Assembly: GCA_913063125.1 (NCBI GenBank)
Contig: CAJXZM010000027.1
Span: forward strand, 1 to 45,797
DNA from: an uncultured Gammaproteobacteria bacterium
GTDB taxonomy: Bacteria > Pseudomonadota > Gammaproteobacteria > Pseudomonadales > Ketobacteraceae
Direction of reading: 5' to 3'
Length of the DNA: 45,797 nt
The notes beneath the pieces are model-generated. The model was not told the origin of the DNA and made no database searches. It was given only the letters and a program-made list of their open reading frames with translations. Positions 1-8,397 of the stretch are shown piece by piece; position 1 is the stretch's first letter, and every line of letters begins with the position of its first letter. A program made the position numbers and the translations under genes.

Positions 1-510
1 CGTACTTTGAATGAGTTATCTAAACCGCTTATTGGCAAGATTAACGGTCAAGCCTTTGGGGGTGGAACCGGTATGATCTCAGTATGTGATATTGCTATTA
101 CTGTTGAATCGGCAAAATTTGCGCTTACTGAAGTTCGTCTTGGATTAACTCCTGCGAATATATCAACGTTTGTTGTTGAGAAGATGGGTCGAGCGAATGC
201 TCGTCGCACTTTTCTTAACGCTCGTCCACTGTCAGCTCAAAAAGCCAAAGACGTTTGTCTTGTTGATGAGGTTGTTGCAGACGGTGAATTGGATGCGGCC
301 GTTGAAAATGAGCTTAAGTATGTATTGCAATGTGGTCCAGGGGCCATTGCTGCCACGAAGAAATTGATTTTCTACGTTGATAGCCATGATACGGATACTA
401 ACTTACATTACACTGCAAATTTGTTGGCGGATACTTGGGAATCAGAAGAAGGCCAAGAAGGTATTCGTTGTTTCTTTGCGAAAGAAACGCCAAGTTGGAG
501 GCAGTCATGA
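1..510 (+). CDS. Enoyl-CoA hydratase/isomerase family protein, C-terminal part (cut by window start)
   Basis: The reading frame is open from base 1, so the N-terminus lies outside the window. The visible part has the crotonase oxyanion-hole segment (GKINGQAFGGGTG) followed by CDIAI and the EVRLGLTP segment, all typical of enoyl-CoA hydratases. It lies directly before a biotin-dependent carboxylase alpha subunit, and the stop overlaps that gene's start (ATGA at 507-510), so the two are probably translationally coupled. In liu and atu operons a hydratase in this position acts on 3-methylglutaconyl-CoA (LiuC) or isohexenylglutaconyl-CoA (AtuE). The sequence alone does not tell me which. The crotonase family call is firm and the substrate is inferred from context. 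Confidence 0.9.
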   Translation, partial: RTLNELSKPLIGKINGQAFGGGTGMISVCDIAITVESAKFALTEVRLGLTPANISTFVVEKMGRANARRTFLNARPLSAQKAKDVCLVDEVVADGELDAAVENELKYVLQCGPGAIAATKKLIFYVDSHDTDTNLHYTANLLADTWESEEGQEGIRCFFAKETPSWRQS

Positions 511-2591
511 GTAACGTTGCTAAAAGTATCACTGATATAAAAAGTATTAAGCGGTTACTGATTGCTAATCGAGGAGAGATCGCCTGTCGAGTAATTCGTA
601 CCTGTAAAAAGCTCGGTATTGAATCGGTAGCGGTATTCTCTGATGCGGATCGTCATGCTCAGCATGTACAGCAGGCAGATTTGGCGGTATATATTGGCGC
701 TTCTAGTGCGAAGGAAAGTTACCTTAACGCACAGTCCATTATGGATGCAGCGTTAAAAATAAAAGCCGATGCAATACATCCTGGTTATGGTTTTTTATCG
801 GAAAGTACAGAGCTGATTACTTTGTGCCAATCCAATGATGTTATTTTCATTGGTCCATCGGTTGAAAGTATCGCTGATATGGGGTCAAAGATTGAAGCTA
901 AAGCTATCGCTCAATCATTGGATATTCCAACGGTTCCTGGTTATAACGGTGATAATCAAGATAGTGCGACATTAAAATCCGAGTCCGAAAAAGTTGGTTA
1001 TCCTTTATTGATAAAAGCCAGTGCGGGTGGTGGTGGTAAGGGGATGCGTATTGTTAATTCTGCATCAGAATTTGATGAGGCGTTAACACTGGCTAAGCAA
1101 GAGTCACTAAGCTCTTTTGGTGATGATCGGGTTTTGCTAGAAAAGTATCTAGTACGCCCTAGGCACATTGAAGTACAGGTGCTGGGTGATAGTCACGGTA
1201 ATGTGGTCCACCTGTTTGATCGAGAGTGTTCAATTCAGCGTAACTACCAAAAAGTAATCGAAGAAGCACCGGTAAGTCATCTCGGCGATGAACTACGCCA
1301 GAAATTATTCGATTGTGCTGTGCGTTTGGGAAAACACTTGAGTTATCTCGGTGCTGGAACGATAGAATTTATTGTTGATGCCGACACTCAAGATGCCTAT
1401 TTCTTAGAGATGAATACTCGTCTACAGGTAGAGCATCCTACTACTGAGTTTGTTACGGGAATTGATCTTGTTGAATGCCAAATAAAGGTTGCGAAGGGTG
1501 AGGCTCTCACTTTCTCTCAAGATCAGATCACGGTTACTGGACATGCAATAGAAGCACGCCTTAATGCGGAAGATCCTGCGAATAACTACATGCCAGAAAC
1601 CGGTACGATTGAGTTGTATCGTGAGCCAACCGGAGAGGGTTTGCGAGTAGATAGTGGCGTATCACAAGGTTCTGATATCAGTCCTTTTTACGACTCTATG
1701 GTGGCTAAGGTGATTGCCTACGGGGTTACACGAGGTCTGGCAGCACAGCGATTGTTAAAAGGCCTAAATGATTTCTCTATTGGTGGCTTTAAAACGAATC
1801 AAGAATTTTTAATTGCATTAATTACTCGCCCTGCATTTCATCAGGAGTTAACAACACAATACATTGCAAAACAATTCCCTGAAGGCTGGCAGCCTTGGGG
1901 TGAAGAAATGCATATGGCTATCGCTGCTGCCGCTTATGCAGAACAGGGTCAGTATGATGTAAGTAATATGCAGGCAGGGAATCCATGGCAGAGAAAAGGT
2001 AGCTGGCGTGTGACGGACTTGTCTGGAACACCTGCGAGTGCTTGGTTTTGTATTGAGCATGGCGGCGAGCTAATTGAAATGTCGGTGCAAGGTAGAGCGG
2101 GAGATTATCGCGTTCGTATTGGTAGTGATCTCGACGAAAAAAATGCTGAGCAATTCCATGTAATGTTAACGCGACCCAACGAGTCGCAAAGCGAAGTAAC
2201 CTACTGGCAGGTGGAAATAAACAATACCCGGGTGTCGCTGGATATTTTGTTTTCCGAAAATCAAAAAGTATCACTTAGTTCGCCAAGGTTAAATCGAAGT
2301 TACTCATTTGTTACATTAGAAGACAGTTTGTTAGGTCCCGCCGCAGAGTTAAAAGATAACTCTACGTCTATCCGGGCGGTGATGCCGGGTATCGTTACGG
2401 ACGTGCTTGTTAAAACAGGTGATAAAGTTGAAGAAGGCGAGACGTTGTTGGTAATGGAAGCAATGAAACTGATTCATAACTTATCTGCGCCTTGTTCTGG
2501 GGTAGTGAAAGATATCTTATGTGCGGCAGGAGATAGTGTTGCCGATGGCGCATTACTTATTGATATTGATCCTGATGAGACAGATGACTAG
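507..2591 (+). CDS. Biotin-dependent acyl-CoA carboxylase, alpha subunit (biotin carboxylase + biotin carrier)
   Basis: About 694 residues from ATG 507, which follows GGAGG by five bases and overlaps the hydratase stop; a longer reading from 435 has no such support. An N-terminal biotin carboxylase domain opens with KRLLIANRGEIACRVIRT. It carries the glycine-rich ATP loop KASAGGGGKGMRI and the EMNTRLQVEHP active-site stretch. The C-terminus is a biotinyl domain with VMEAMKLIHNL; the residue after the biotinylated Lys is Leu where Met is most common. This layout matches methylcrotonyl-CoA carboxylase (LiuD) or geranyl-CoA carboxylase (AtuF) alpha subunits. A carboxyltransferase beta subunit is not in the window and would be expected upstream. 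It uses ATP and bicarbonate to charge biotin. The exact acyl-CoA is not decidable here. Confidence 0.93.
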   Translation: MSNVAKSITDIKSIKRLLIANRGEIACRVIRTCKKLGIESVAVFSDADRHAQHVQQADLAVYIGASSAKESYLNAQSIMDAALKIKADAIHPGYGFLSESTELITLCQSNDVIFIGPSVESIADMGSKIEAKAIAQSLDIPTVPGYNGDNQDSATLKSESEKVGYPLLIKASAGGGGKGMRIVNSASEFDEALTLAKQESLSSFGDDRVLLEKYLVRPRHIEVQVLGDSHGNVVHLFDRECSIQRNYQKVIEEAPVSHLGDELRQKLFDCAVRLGKHLSYLGAGTIEFIVDADTQDAYFLEMNTRLQVEHPTTEFVTGIDLVECQIKVAKGEALTFSQDQITVTGHAIEARLNAEDPANNYMPETGTIELYREPTGEGLRVDSGVSQGSDISPFYDSMVAKVIAYGVTRGLAAQRLLKGLNDFSIGGFKTNQEFLIALITRPAFHQELTTQYIAKQFPEGWQPWGEEMHMAIAAAAYAEQGQYDVSNMQAGNPWQRKGSWRVTDLSGTPASAWFCIEHGGELIEMSVQGRAGDYRVRIGSDLDEKNAEQFHVMLTRPNESQSEVTYWQVEINNTRVSLDILFSENQKVSLSSPRLNRSYSFVTLEDSLLGPAAELKDNSTSIRAVMPGIVTDVLVKTGDKVEEGETLLVMEAMKLIHNLSAPCSGVVKDILCAAGDSVADGALLIDIDPDETDD

Positions 2592-2673
2592 TTTTTAATG
2601 TTTGGCTTAGGTATAGATAGTTTCTACTTGTTAGCCGTAAAGAATAGAATTTAAAGAATTGTTGGAGAAAGAA

Positions 2674-3816
2674 ATGATAAACCCGTATTTTGAAGAAGAA
2701 CACCGTTTGTTGCGTGATCAGGTAAAGAAGTTTGTTGAAAAAGAAATTGTACCTCATGGCGAAGCGTGGGAAGAACAAGGCTATGTGCCGAGAGAATTAC
2801 TGCAAAAAATGGGGGAGTTGGGATTTTTGGGCTTAACTCATGAAGAAAAATACGGTGGTAGCCAATTGGATGTTAGGGCCGCGGCGGTCTTGGCGGAGGA
2901 ACTTGGACGTTCTAGTTTTGCTGGAGTTACCATTACAACCTTGGTTCACACCAATATGGCATCGCCGCATTTAGCGCTTGCGGGAAATGATGAGCAAAAA
3001 CAACAGTACTTACCTGATATTATCGCAGGGAAAAAAATAACTGCTGTTTGTGTGACTGAGCCTGCTGCAGGATCGGACGTGGCTGGCATAAAAGCCCGTG
3101 CAGTGCGTGATGGTGACGATTGGGTTATTAATGGCAGCAAAATGTTTATCACCAATGGTGTTCATGGGGACATCTTTTTTGTTGCTGCAAAGACAGACCC
3201 TGATGCAAAAGGTTCACGTGGTATTTCTATGTTTATCGTAGAAAAAGGCACGCCAGGGTTTGAAATAGGTCGGTCACTTAAAAAACACGGATGGCGTAGT
3301 TCTGATACCGCTGAATTATTTTTTGATGATGTTCGTGTGCCAGCGAAAAACCTGTTAGGCGAAGAGAATAAAGGTTTTTACGCGGTAATGAAAAACTTTC
3401 AGCATGAACGAATTATGTTATCAGCAATGGGTGTTGGTGAAGCACAGAAAGCGTTAGATATAACCCTAGAGAATGTTAAACAACGACAAGCTTTTGGTGG
3501 TGCGTTATTTGATAAAGATGTGGTAAGAGATAAGTTGGCTCGCGCACAGACTAAAGTCTCATTGGCACAAAATTATACCTATTATGTAGCGTGGTTAGAC
3601 GCGCAAGGTGCAGACTGCATTAAAGAAGTATCCATGCTTAAAGCCTATGCCTGTGATATTACCAATGAAGTTATGTATGACTGCTTGCAGTTACATGGCG
3701 GCATGGGGTTTATGTCAGAAAGCCCTATCGAGCGCATGTATCGTGACGCACGAGTGCTTACTATTGGTGGTGGGGCAACTGAAGTAATGTATGGTGAAGT
3801 GGCAAAACGGATGTAG
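2674..3816 (+). CDS. Acyl-CoA dehydrogenase
   Basis: 380 residues from ATG 2674, chosen because TTGGAGAAAGAA lies just upstream; a TTG at 2659 is the alternative. It is a standard-length FAD acyl-CoA dehydrogenase. Visible landmarks are VTEPAAGSDVAG, WVINGSKMFITNG, RQAFGG and QLHGGMGF, and the GGATEVM segment near the C-terminus, whose Glu is placed like the catalytic base of the short/medium-chain family. It sits 82 bases after the carboxylase and is read the same way. In liu/atu clusters this enzyme oxidises isovaleryl-CoA or citronellyl-CoA to feed the carboxylase. The family is certain and the substrate is inferred. No signal peptide, so cytoplasmic. Confidence 0.93.
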   Translation: MINPYFEEEHRLLRDQVKKFVEKEIVPHGEAWEEQGYVPRELLQKMGELGFLGLTHEEKYGGSQLDVRAAAVLAEELGRSSFAGVTITTLVHTNMASPHLALAGNDEQKQQYLPDIIAGKKITAVCVTEPAAGSDVAGIKARAVRDGDDWVINGSKMFITNGVHGDIFFVAAKTDPDAKGSRGISMFIVEKGTPGFEIGRSLKKHGWRSSDTAELFFDDVRVPAKNLLGEENKGFYAVMKNFQHERIMLSAMGVGEAQKALDITLENVKQRQAFGGALFDKDVVRDKLARAQTKVSLAQNYTYYVAWLDAQGADCIKEVSMLKAYACDITNEVMYDCLQLHGGMGFMSESPIERMYRDARVLTIGGGATEVMYGEVAKRM

Positions 3817-3914
3817 TGCTGACGAAAGTCCTGACTGTCGTGTAGCCTGAAGAGTACGGGGCAAAGAACATTGTATTTGGCGTTTAGTTCAAGACCATTA
3901 ATAAGGATAGTATA

Positions 3915-4706
3915 TTGCTTGTAAATAAAGTTGTGATTATCTCTGGCATCGGTTCTGGATTAGGAATTGAATTAGCGCTGGGTGCAGCGAAACACGGTGC
4001 AAAACTTGTAATAGCCGCTCGTACGGTAAGTAAGTTAGATGCTGCGGAGGAAGAAATTCGACAGCTGCCAAATGGCGAAAACATTGATGTCCTAAAAATA
4101 CCGACGGATATATGTGACAAAAGCCAGTGCGAGCGCCTGGTTGCACGTACAATTGAAGTATTTGGTCGGGTCGACTGCTTAGTTAATAGCGCTTATAACC
4201 CTGGTGTGATGGCGTTAGCCGAGACAGCAAACATGGATGCTTGGCGTGCTGTAATGGATGTGAATGTATTTGGGACGATGAACCTTATTCAGTCCGTTAT
4301 ACCCCACATGAAATCACAGCGAAGCGGGTCAATTGTGAATGTAAACACAATGGTGACACGTAAGCCCATGGCAACACAGGCGGGGTATGCGGCATCAAAA
4401 GCGGCTTTAAGCAGTGTTACGTCACATCTAGCGTTAGAGTTGGGGAAATATAACATCCGTGTTAATTCAACCTTTATGGGGTGGATGTGGGGAGCTCCGG
4501 TCGAATATTATTTTAAACAACGAAGTAAGGCTGAAAATGTCTCCGTTGATGCGTTAAAGAAAGAAGTTGAGAAAAATATTCCATTAGGAAAAATTCCTAC
4601 CAGTGAGGAATGCGCCAATGCTGTTTTCTTTTTAGCATCAGATCTTGCGAGTGCCATGACAGGTGCTTGTTTGGATGTTAATGGTGGTGAATATTTGCCT
4701 CGGTAG
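3915..4706 (+). CDS. Short-chain dehydrogenase/reductase (SDR)
   Basis: 263 residues with a TTG start at 3915; AAGGAT sits eight bases before it and there is no better ATG. The cofactor loop is SGIGSGLGIE, and the active site has YAASK. Counting back 13 residues from the catalytic Tyr lands on Thr (VNTMV), where most SDRs have Ser. Thr can sometimes replace it, so activity is possible but worth noting. The segment after the active site (MGWMWGAP) is unusual. The C-terminus ends in a normal substrate-domain motif (ACLDVNGGEY). Its place in the acyl-CoA cluster suggests oxidation of a hydroxyacyl or alcohol intermediate, as AtuB/AtuG do in terpenoid breakdown, but this is inference. Confidence 0.88.
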   Translation: MLVNKVVIISGIGSGLGIELALGAAKHGAKLVIAARTVSKLDAAEEEIRQLPNGENIDVLKIPTDICDKSQCERLVARTIEVFGRVDCLVNSAYNPGVMALAETANMDAWRAVMDVNVFGTMNLIQSVIPHMKSQRSGSIVNVNTMVTRKPMATQAGYAASKAALSSVTSHLALELGKYNIRVNSTFMGWMWGAPVEYYFKQRSKAENVSVDALKKEVEKNIPLGKIPTSEECANAVFFLASDLASAMTGACLDVNGGEYLPR

Positions 4707-4762
4707 TAGAGGTAATGTAGAAGCTATTTAAAAACAATATAGAAACAATGTAGGCGAAATTT

Positions 4763-5806
4763 ATGACGTTGAAAGATTCAGTTACCCTTTATCCAGAGAA
4801 AGTGTTTCCATTAAAAAACCCACCAGGTGACAATGAAGTTGTTGATATAGCTCCGGGTGTAAAGTGGTTGCGATCTCCGTTGCCTTTATCGCTTGATCAT
4901 ATTAATTGCTACCTACTAAAAGATGGTGATGGTTGGTGTGTCGTGGATACCGGTATGAATACCAAGTCTGCTCGGGACAATTGGTTAGCTATTGTTGAAC
5001 AGCATTGCGACAATCTTCCCATTAAAAGGGTCATTGTTACCCACCAACATCCGGACCATGTTGGTTTGGCGGGCTGGTTGTGTGAATCATTTCGTGCACG
5101 TTTATTAATGAGTGAACAAGAGTATTTGTGTTCTCGGGTATATTTGAACTATGGTCAAGCTGATTCTTCTTGGGAAGTTGAGGAGTTTTTTAAACGCTCG
5201 GCGATGTCACAACATACGTTGGATGGCCTTACGACCAGTAATAGCTTTTATGATAGCGTTTCTGCACTTCCAGGTAGTTATCACCAATTAAATGATACGC
5301 AAATACTTACGATTGGTGATAATGAATGGGAAGTAATTATTACTCGGGGGCATGCACAGGCGCATGTTTCGTTATATTGCCAAGCGTTGGATCTATATAT
5401 ATCGGGTGATCAAGTTTTACCAAGAATAACATCTAATGTCAGCGTGATTTCATCTGCGCCGGAGTCCAGTCCATTAACGGATTGGTATGAGGCTCATGAT
5501 ATTGTTGCACAACGAGTTCCAGACTCGGTATTAGTATTACCTGCTCATGAATTGCCATTTTATGGTGTCCAGCAGCGGTTGCGTGATGTGATCGATCACC
5601 ATGAAGAGCGACTAGAAAAAGTTATAGCTATATGTGGTACATCAAAAAATGCACAAGTAATTACCAACTTGCTATTTGAAAAAGAATTTGATTCATTTCA
5701 AAATTATCTGGCAGTTGGTGAGTGTTTGGCACACCTGCACCGCTTAATGGAACAGGGAAAGATTACCAGAACGTTGGAAAGTGATGTTTATCTATATACT
5801 AGTTGA
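4763..5806 (+). CDS. Metallo-beta-lactamase-fold hydrolase
   Basis: 347 residues with no signal peptide. The metal-binding motif THQHPDHVG gives His94, His96, Asp98 and His99. A later His in TRGHAQAHVS and the Asp in YISGDQV complete the usual dinuclear site. The extra C-terminal helical region (roughly residues 255-347) is typical of hydrolases with an added substrate-binding domain. It follows the SDR by 56 bases on the same strand. Enzymes of this fold in CoA-ester pathways often act as thioesterase- or lactonase-like hydrolases, so release or hydrolysis of a pathway intermediate is a reasonable guess. The fold is certain, the substrate unknown. Confidence 0.88.
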   Translation: MTLKDSVTLYPEKVFPLKNPPGDNEVVDIAPGVKWLRSPLPLSLDHINCYLLKDGDGWCVVDTGMNTKSARDNWLAIVEQHCDNLPIKRVIVTHQHPDHVGLAGWLCESFRARLLMSEQEYLCSRVYLNYGQADSSWEVEEFFKRSAMSQHTLDGLTTSNSFYDSVSALPGSYHQLNDTQILTIGDNEWEVIITRGHAQAHVSLYCQALDLYISGDQVLPRITSNVSVISSAPESSPLTDWYEAHDIVAQRVPDSVLVLPAHELPFYGVQQRLRDVIDHHEERLEKVIAICGTSKNAQVITNLLFEKEFDSFQNYLAVGECLAHLHRLMEQGKITRTLESDVYLYTS

Positions 5807-5879
5807 ATATTAAAAACTAAGAATTGAGAGTTAAGAGTTAACCTAAAGTTAAGCTGAGATATTACGTAGAGAGGGAAAT

Positions 5880-6563
5880 ATGAGTGAAATTGACACGTTA
5901 GCCGGTAGCATGGAAACCATACTGACAGAACGACGGTCTGTACGTGCCTATAAGGAAAATGCCATTGCTCAGCCTCTGTTGGAAAAAATATTTACATTGG
6001 CGCAGCAGTCACCGTCAAATTGTAATACTCAGCCATGGATTGTGCATGTAGCCAGCGGCGAAACACTTGATGCAATGCGAGAGGCGCTTCCTGAACAAGT
6101 TAAGACGGGGAAAACACATTTGGATTTTCCGTACAACATAAAATACCCGGGTGTCTATCAAGATCGTCAATACGATGCAGCGAACCAGTTGTACGCGTCA
6201 TTAGGTATTAAACGAGAGGAGAAGTCACGCCGCCAAGACGTGTTTATGCAGAACTATCAATTTTTTGGTGCTCCCCATGCAGCATTTTTATTCTTGCCAT
6301 CACATTTTGACTTACGAGAAGCTGTTGATGTTGGCATGTATGCACAAACGCTAATGTTAACGTTAGCTGCACATGGATTAGGAAGTTGCCCGCAAACTTC
6401 TTTAGGTTTTCATACGGATATTGTTAAAGAAATATTGGGTGTTGAGGATTCATTGAATTTATTATTCGGAATTTCTTTTGGTTATCCTGATGTAGACAAC
6501 CCCATTAATAATGCTCGTGTTGGTCGCGCTGATATTAGCGACATTACAACGTTTCATCACTAA
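5880..6563 (+). CDS. Nitroreductase family protein
   Basis: 227 residues, start supported by GAGAGGGAAAT. The N-terminal ERRSVRAYKE segment, followed by SPSNCNTQPW and later AAHGLGSCPQTS, is the FMN-binding signature of the nitroreductase family. These are cytoplasmic, FMN-dependent NAD(P)H oxidoreductases acting on nitro groups, quinones or other activated double bonds. It lies 73 bases after the metallo-hydrolase in the same orientation, so it may be part of the catabolic transcript. What it reduces there cannot be read from the sequence. Confidence 0.9.
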   Translation: MSEIDTLAGSMETILTERRSVRAYKENAIAQPLLEKIFTLAQQSPSNCNTQPWIVHVASGETLDAMREALPEQVKTGKTHLDFPYNIKYPGVYQDRQYDAANQLYASLGIKREEKSRRQDVFMQNYQFFGAPHAAFLFLPSHFDLREAVDVGMYAQTLMLTLAAHGLGSCPQTSLGFHTDIVKEILGVEDSLNLLFGISFGYPDVDNPINNARVGRADISDITTFHH

Positions 6564-6595
6564 GGCAATGTTTTCGATTATCCAGGTAAATAATA

Positions 6596-7900
6596 ATGAA
6601 TAATAATAATTTCAAAAGAGCCCTTATCAACCTTTCTTTATCGGCCATTTTTCTAGGCGCTTCTCTTCCGGTAAGTGCAATGCAACCGTTGGCAGATATC
6701 GAAGCGTTTAAATCGATCATGGTCGATGGGCAGGATATTGCCGCAGCATTAGGAAAATCAATTAGTACATTGTCTCTTGCTGCTATTGTTGATGACGAAT
6801 TAGAGCCAATCCCATATCAATTTGATGAGTATAATGAAGGAGGGGCGATATTTTTTGAGGGTTGGGATGTTCCTATTTTAGGAACCCAGGGTGTTATGGA
6901 TGACCAGGATAAGCTGCTGTTTCTTTATAAAGATGCAGGGGAAAGAAAAACCAATGAACAACGTTTTGATGGTGTTCCCTTGGCAGAGCTATCTGTAACG
7001 GGGCGTGATGGTGTGACACGTTACGTTTACTTAATGGAAAATTCTCGATTACGGTCCGATGAGCAGTATGTACGTTACAGTTCAGAAGAAGCGCTTGTTG
7101 AGACGGATTTTTATTCATTGTCTTACAATCAAGATAATCATATTAATTGGCAAGATTTGTCGATTGCAGGTTATGAAGGTAAAGATAACCCGATTGATGG
7201 TTTAAAGTTTCGTATGGAAACGGATGTTGTGATGAATTTGACGTCTATAAGTCTAAATAATAAACATATTGTCGCCAAGCCAGCGGGAGAGAGAGCCGGG
7301 CCAATACGCACAACAACACAAATGGAGTTAACGGTATGGATGTTTGGTTTACCAATGATGCTAATAAGCATGCAGGTGCATCACTATCCTCAATCAGTGA
7401 TTTATGACGCTCGTGTAATGATGCCTGAGACTCGACGTTCTATGATGGCGAAGACCTCTGTAGCGATTTCAATCGATGCTAATAATTTGCTGGGGGCTAC
7501 TGTACGCACTGCATCAGGACCACTTCAGGCCGGTATCGTTGACGGTGAGATCGGTGCTATTGAAAGAAGTATGATGGAGGCGGGTGTTGATGAGAAAGAA
7601 GGTCGTTGGATATGGATATCAACGAATAAAAATTTGGATATATTGACGTATTTTGACTTTCTTGGTGGAACTAATGAGCCATTAAGTTTGGTATATGATG
7701 ACGATAAATTCATCGAGAATTTACCAGAACGTTTCCCGGGCCAGTTACCTAATGTGGGTTATAGTATTGATGGATTTCCTGAAGAAGGGTTCTTTGGATT
7801 CGTCTTTAGCTTTTTCTTTAGTAATGGATACGATGGAGATCCACGTCTATTCACTCAGCAGTTGCGGGTATTGCCGGACGTAGTGGTGAATCAAATTTAA
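6596..7900 (+). CDS. Secreted protein of unknown function
   Basis: 434 residues, start supported by CAGGTAA. The first 28 residues form a clear Sec signal peptide: a basic N-region, a hydrophobic core and a probable cleavage after VSA. I recognise no family. The mature part looks beta-rich, with repeated acidic/aromatic stretches and a long stretch near residues 232-262 containing paired Met residues. It ends with a Phe- and Gly-rich segment (FFGFVFSFFFSNG) that could insert in a membrane or form a beta strand at the outer membrane. It starts 33 bases after the nitroreductase and is the last gene of the cluster, so it may take part in uptake or surface handling of the substrate. That role is inference. 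Confidence 0.8.
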   Translation: MNNNNFKRALINLSLSAIFLGASLPVSAMQPLADIEAFKSIMVDGQDIAAALGKSISTLSLAAIVDDELEPIPYQFDEYNEGGAIFFEGWDVPILGTQGVMDDQDKLLFLYKDAGERKTNEQRFDGVPLAELSVTGRDGVTRYVYLMENSRLRSDEQYVRYSSEEALVETDFYSLSYNQDNHINWQDLSIAGYEGKDNPIDGLKFRMETDVVMNLTSISLNNKHIVAKPAGERAGPIRTTTQMELTVWMFGLPMMLISMQVHHYPQSVIYDARVMMPETRRSMMAKTSVAISIDANNLLGATVRTASGPLQAGIVDGEIGAIERSMMEAGVDEKEGRWIWISTNKNLDILTYFDFLGGTNEPLSLVYDDDKFIENLPERFPGQLPNVGYSIDGFPEEGFFGFVFSFFFSNGYDGDPRLFTQQLRVLPDVVVNQI

Positions 7901-7966
7901 CGATGAAATGTGTTTTATAGAGGGCGAAGAGCAAGGTACTGGAGAAATATAATGCTTAGGTGGACT

Positions 7967-7988
7967 GCAGGTGTCGAATGACACCTGC
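7967..7988. terminator. GC-rich hairpin between convergent genes
   Basis: A perfect 9-bp stem (GCAGGTGTC / GACACCTGC) with a four-base loop lies between the secreted-protein gene (+) and the small gene at 8030 (-). There is no long T run on either side, so it is a terminator-like hairpin rather than a textbook intrinsic terminator. Confidence 0.55.
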
Positions 7989-8029
7989 TAAAGGTGGGGA
8001 CTGATACCTTATCCGCTCGAAGAGGCTTG

Positions 8030-8263
8030 TTAACTAAAGGCAAAGTACTCAGCATCGAAATTTAGTATGTCATCACCTATGATAGCTTCAATAGGAGCAG
8101 GGTTTGATTTCTCAGCAGGTAGGCCGTTTTTAAAGGATACATAGGCCGCTACGTTAACCAATAGCTCGCCGTCTTCGCTTTGAACCAGTATGGATTCGTC
8201 GTTTATCGCACGTAATAGGCGTTTTTTTTGGTTGTTAGTCGTAGTAATGTCTTGAATGCTCAT
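8030..8263 (-). CDS. Small hypothetical protein, 77 residues
   Basis: No family recognised. The start is supported by AGGACA a few bases upstream on the minus strand. The protein is soluble and mildly acidic, with a basic patch near residue 12 (NQKKRLLR), followed by alternating hydrophobic/acidic residues (ILVQSEDGELLVNVAAYVSF) that look like a small beta-sheet domain. It has no membrane segment or cysteine. It stands alone, 134 bases from the oxidoreductase gene on the same strand. It is likely real because of the ribosome binding site and the absence of a competing frame. Confidence 0.6.
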   Translation of the reverse strand: MSIQDITTTNNQKKRLLRAINDESILVQSEDGELLVNVAAYVSFKNGLPAEKSNPAPIEAIIGDDILNFDAEYFAFS

Positions 8264-8397
8264 AGTTGTCCTAAAAAGTGTTCAGCGGGAATGGCGGCCA
8301 GTATACTGCTGTTTGGGTACAAATAATATTTATACCGAGAGATTGCTCATTAATTCAGCACCTTGTCGACTCTATGTGTCATTCCCCCTACGTGACT

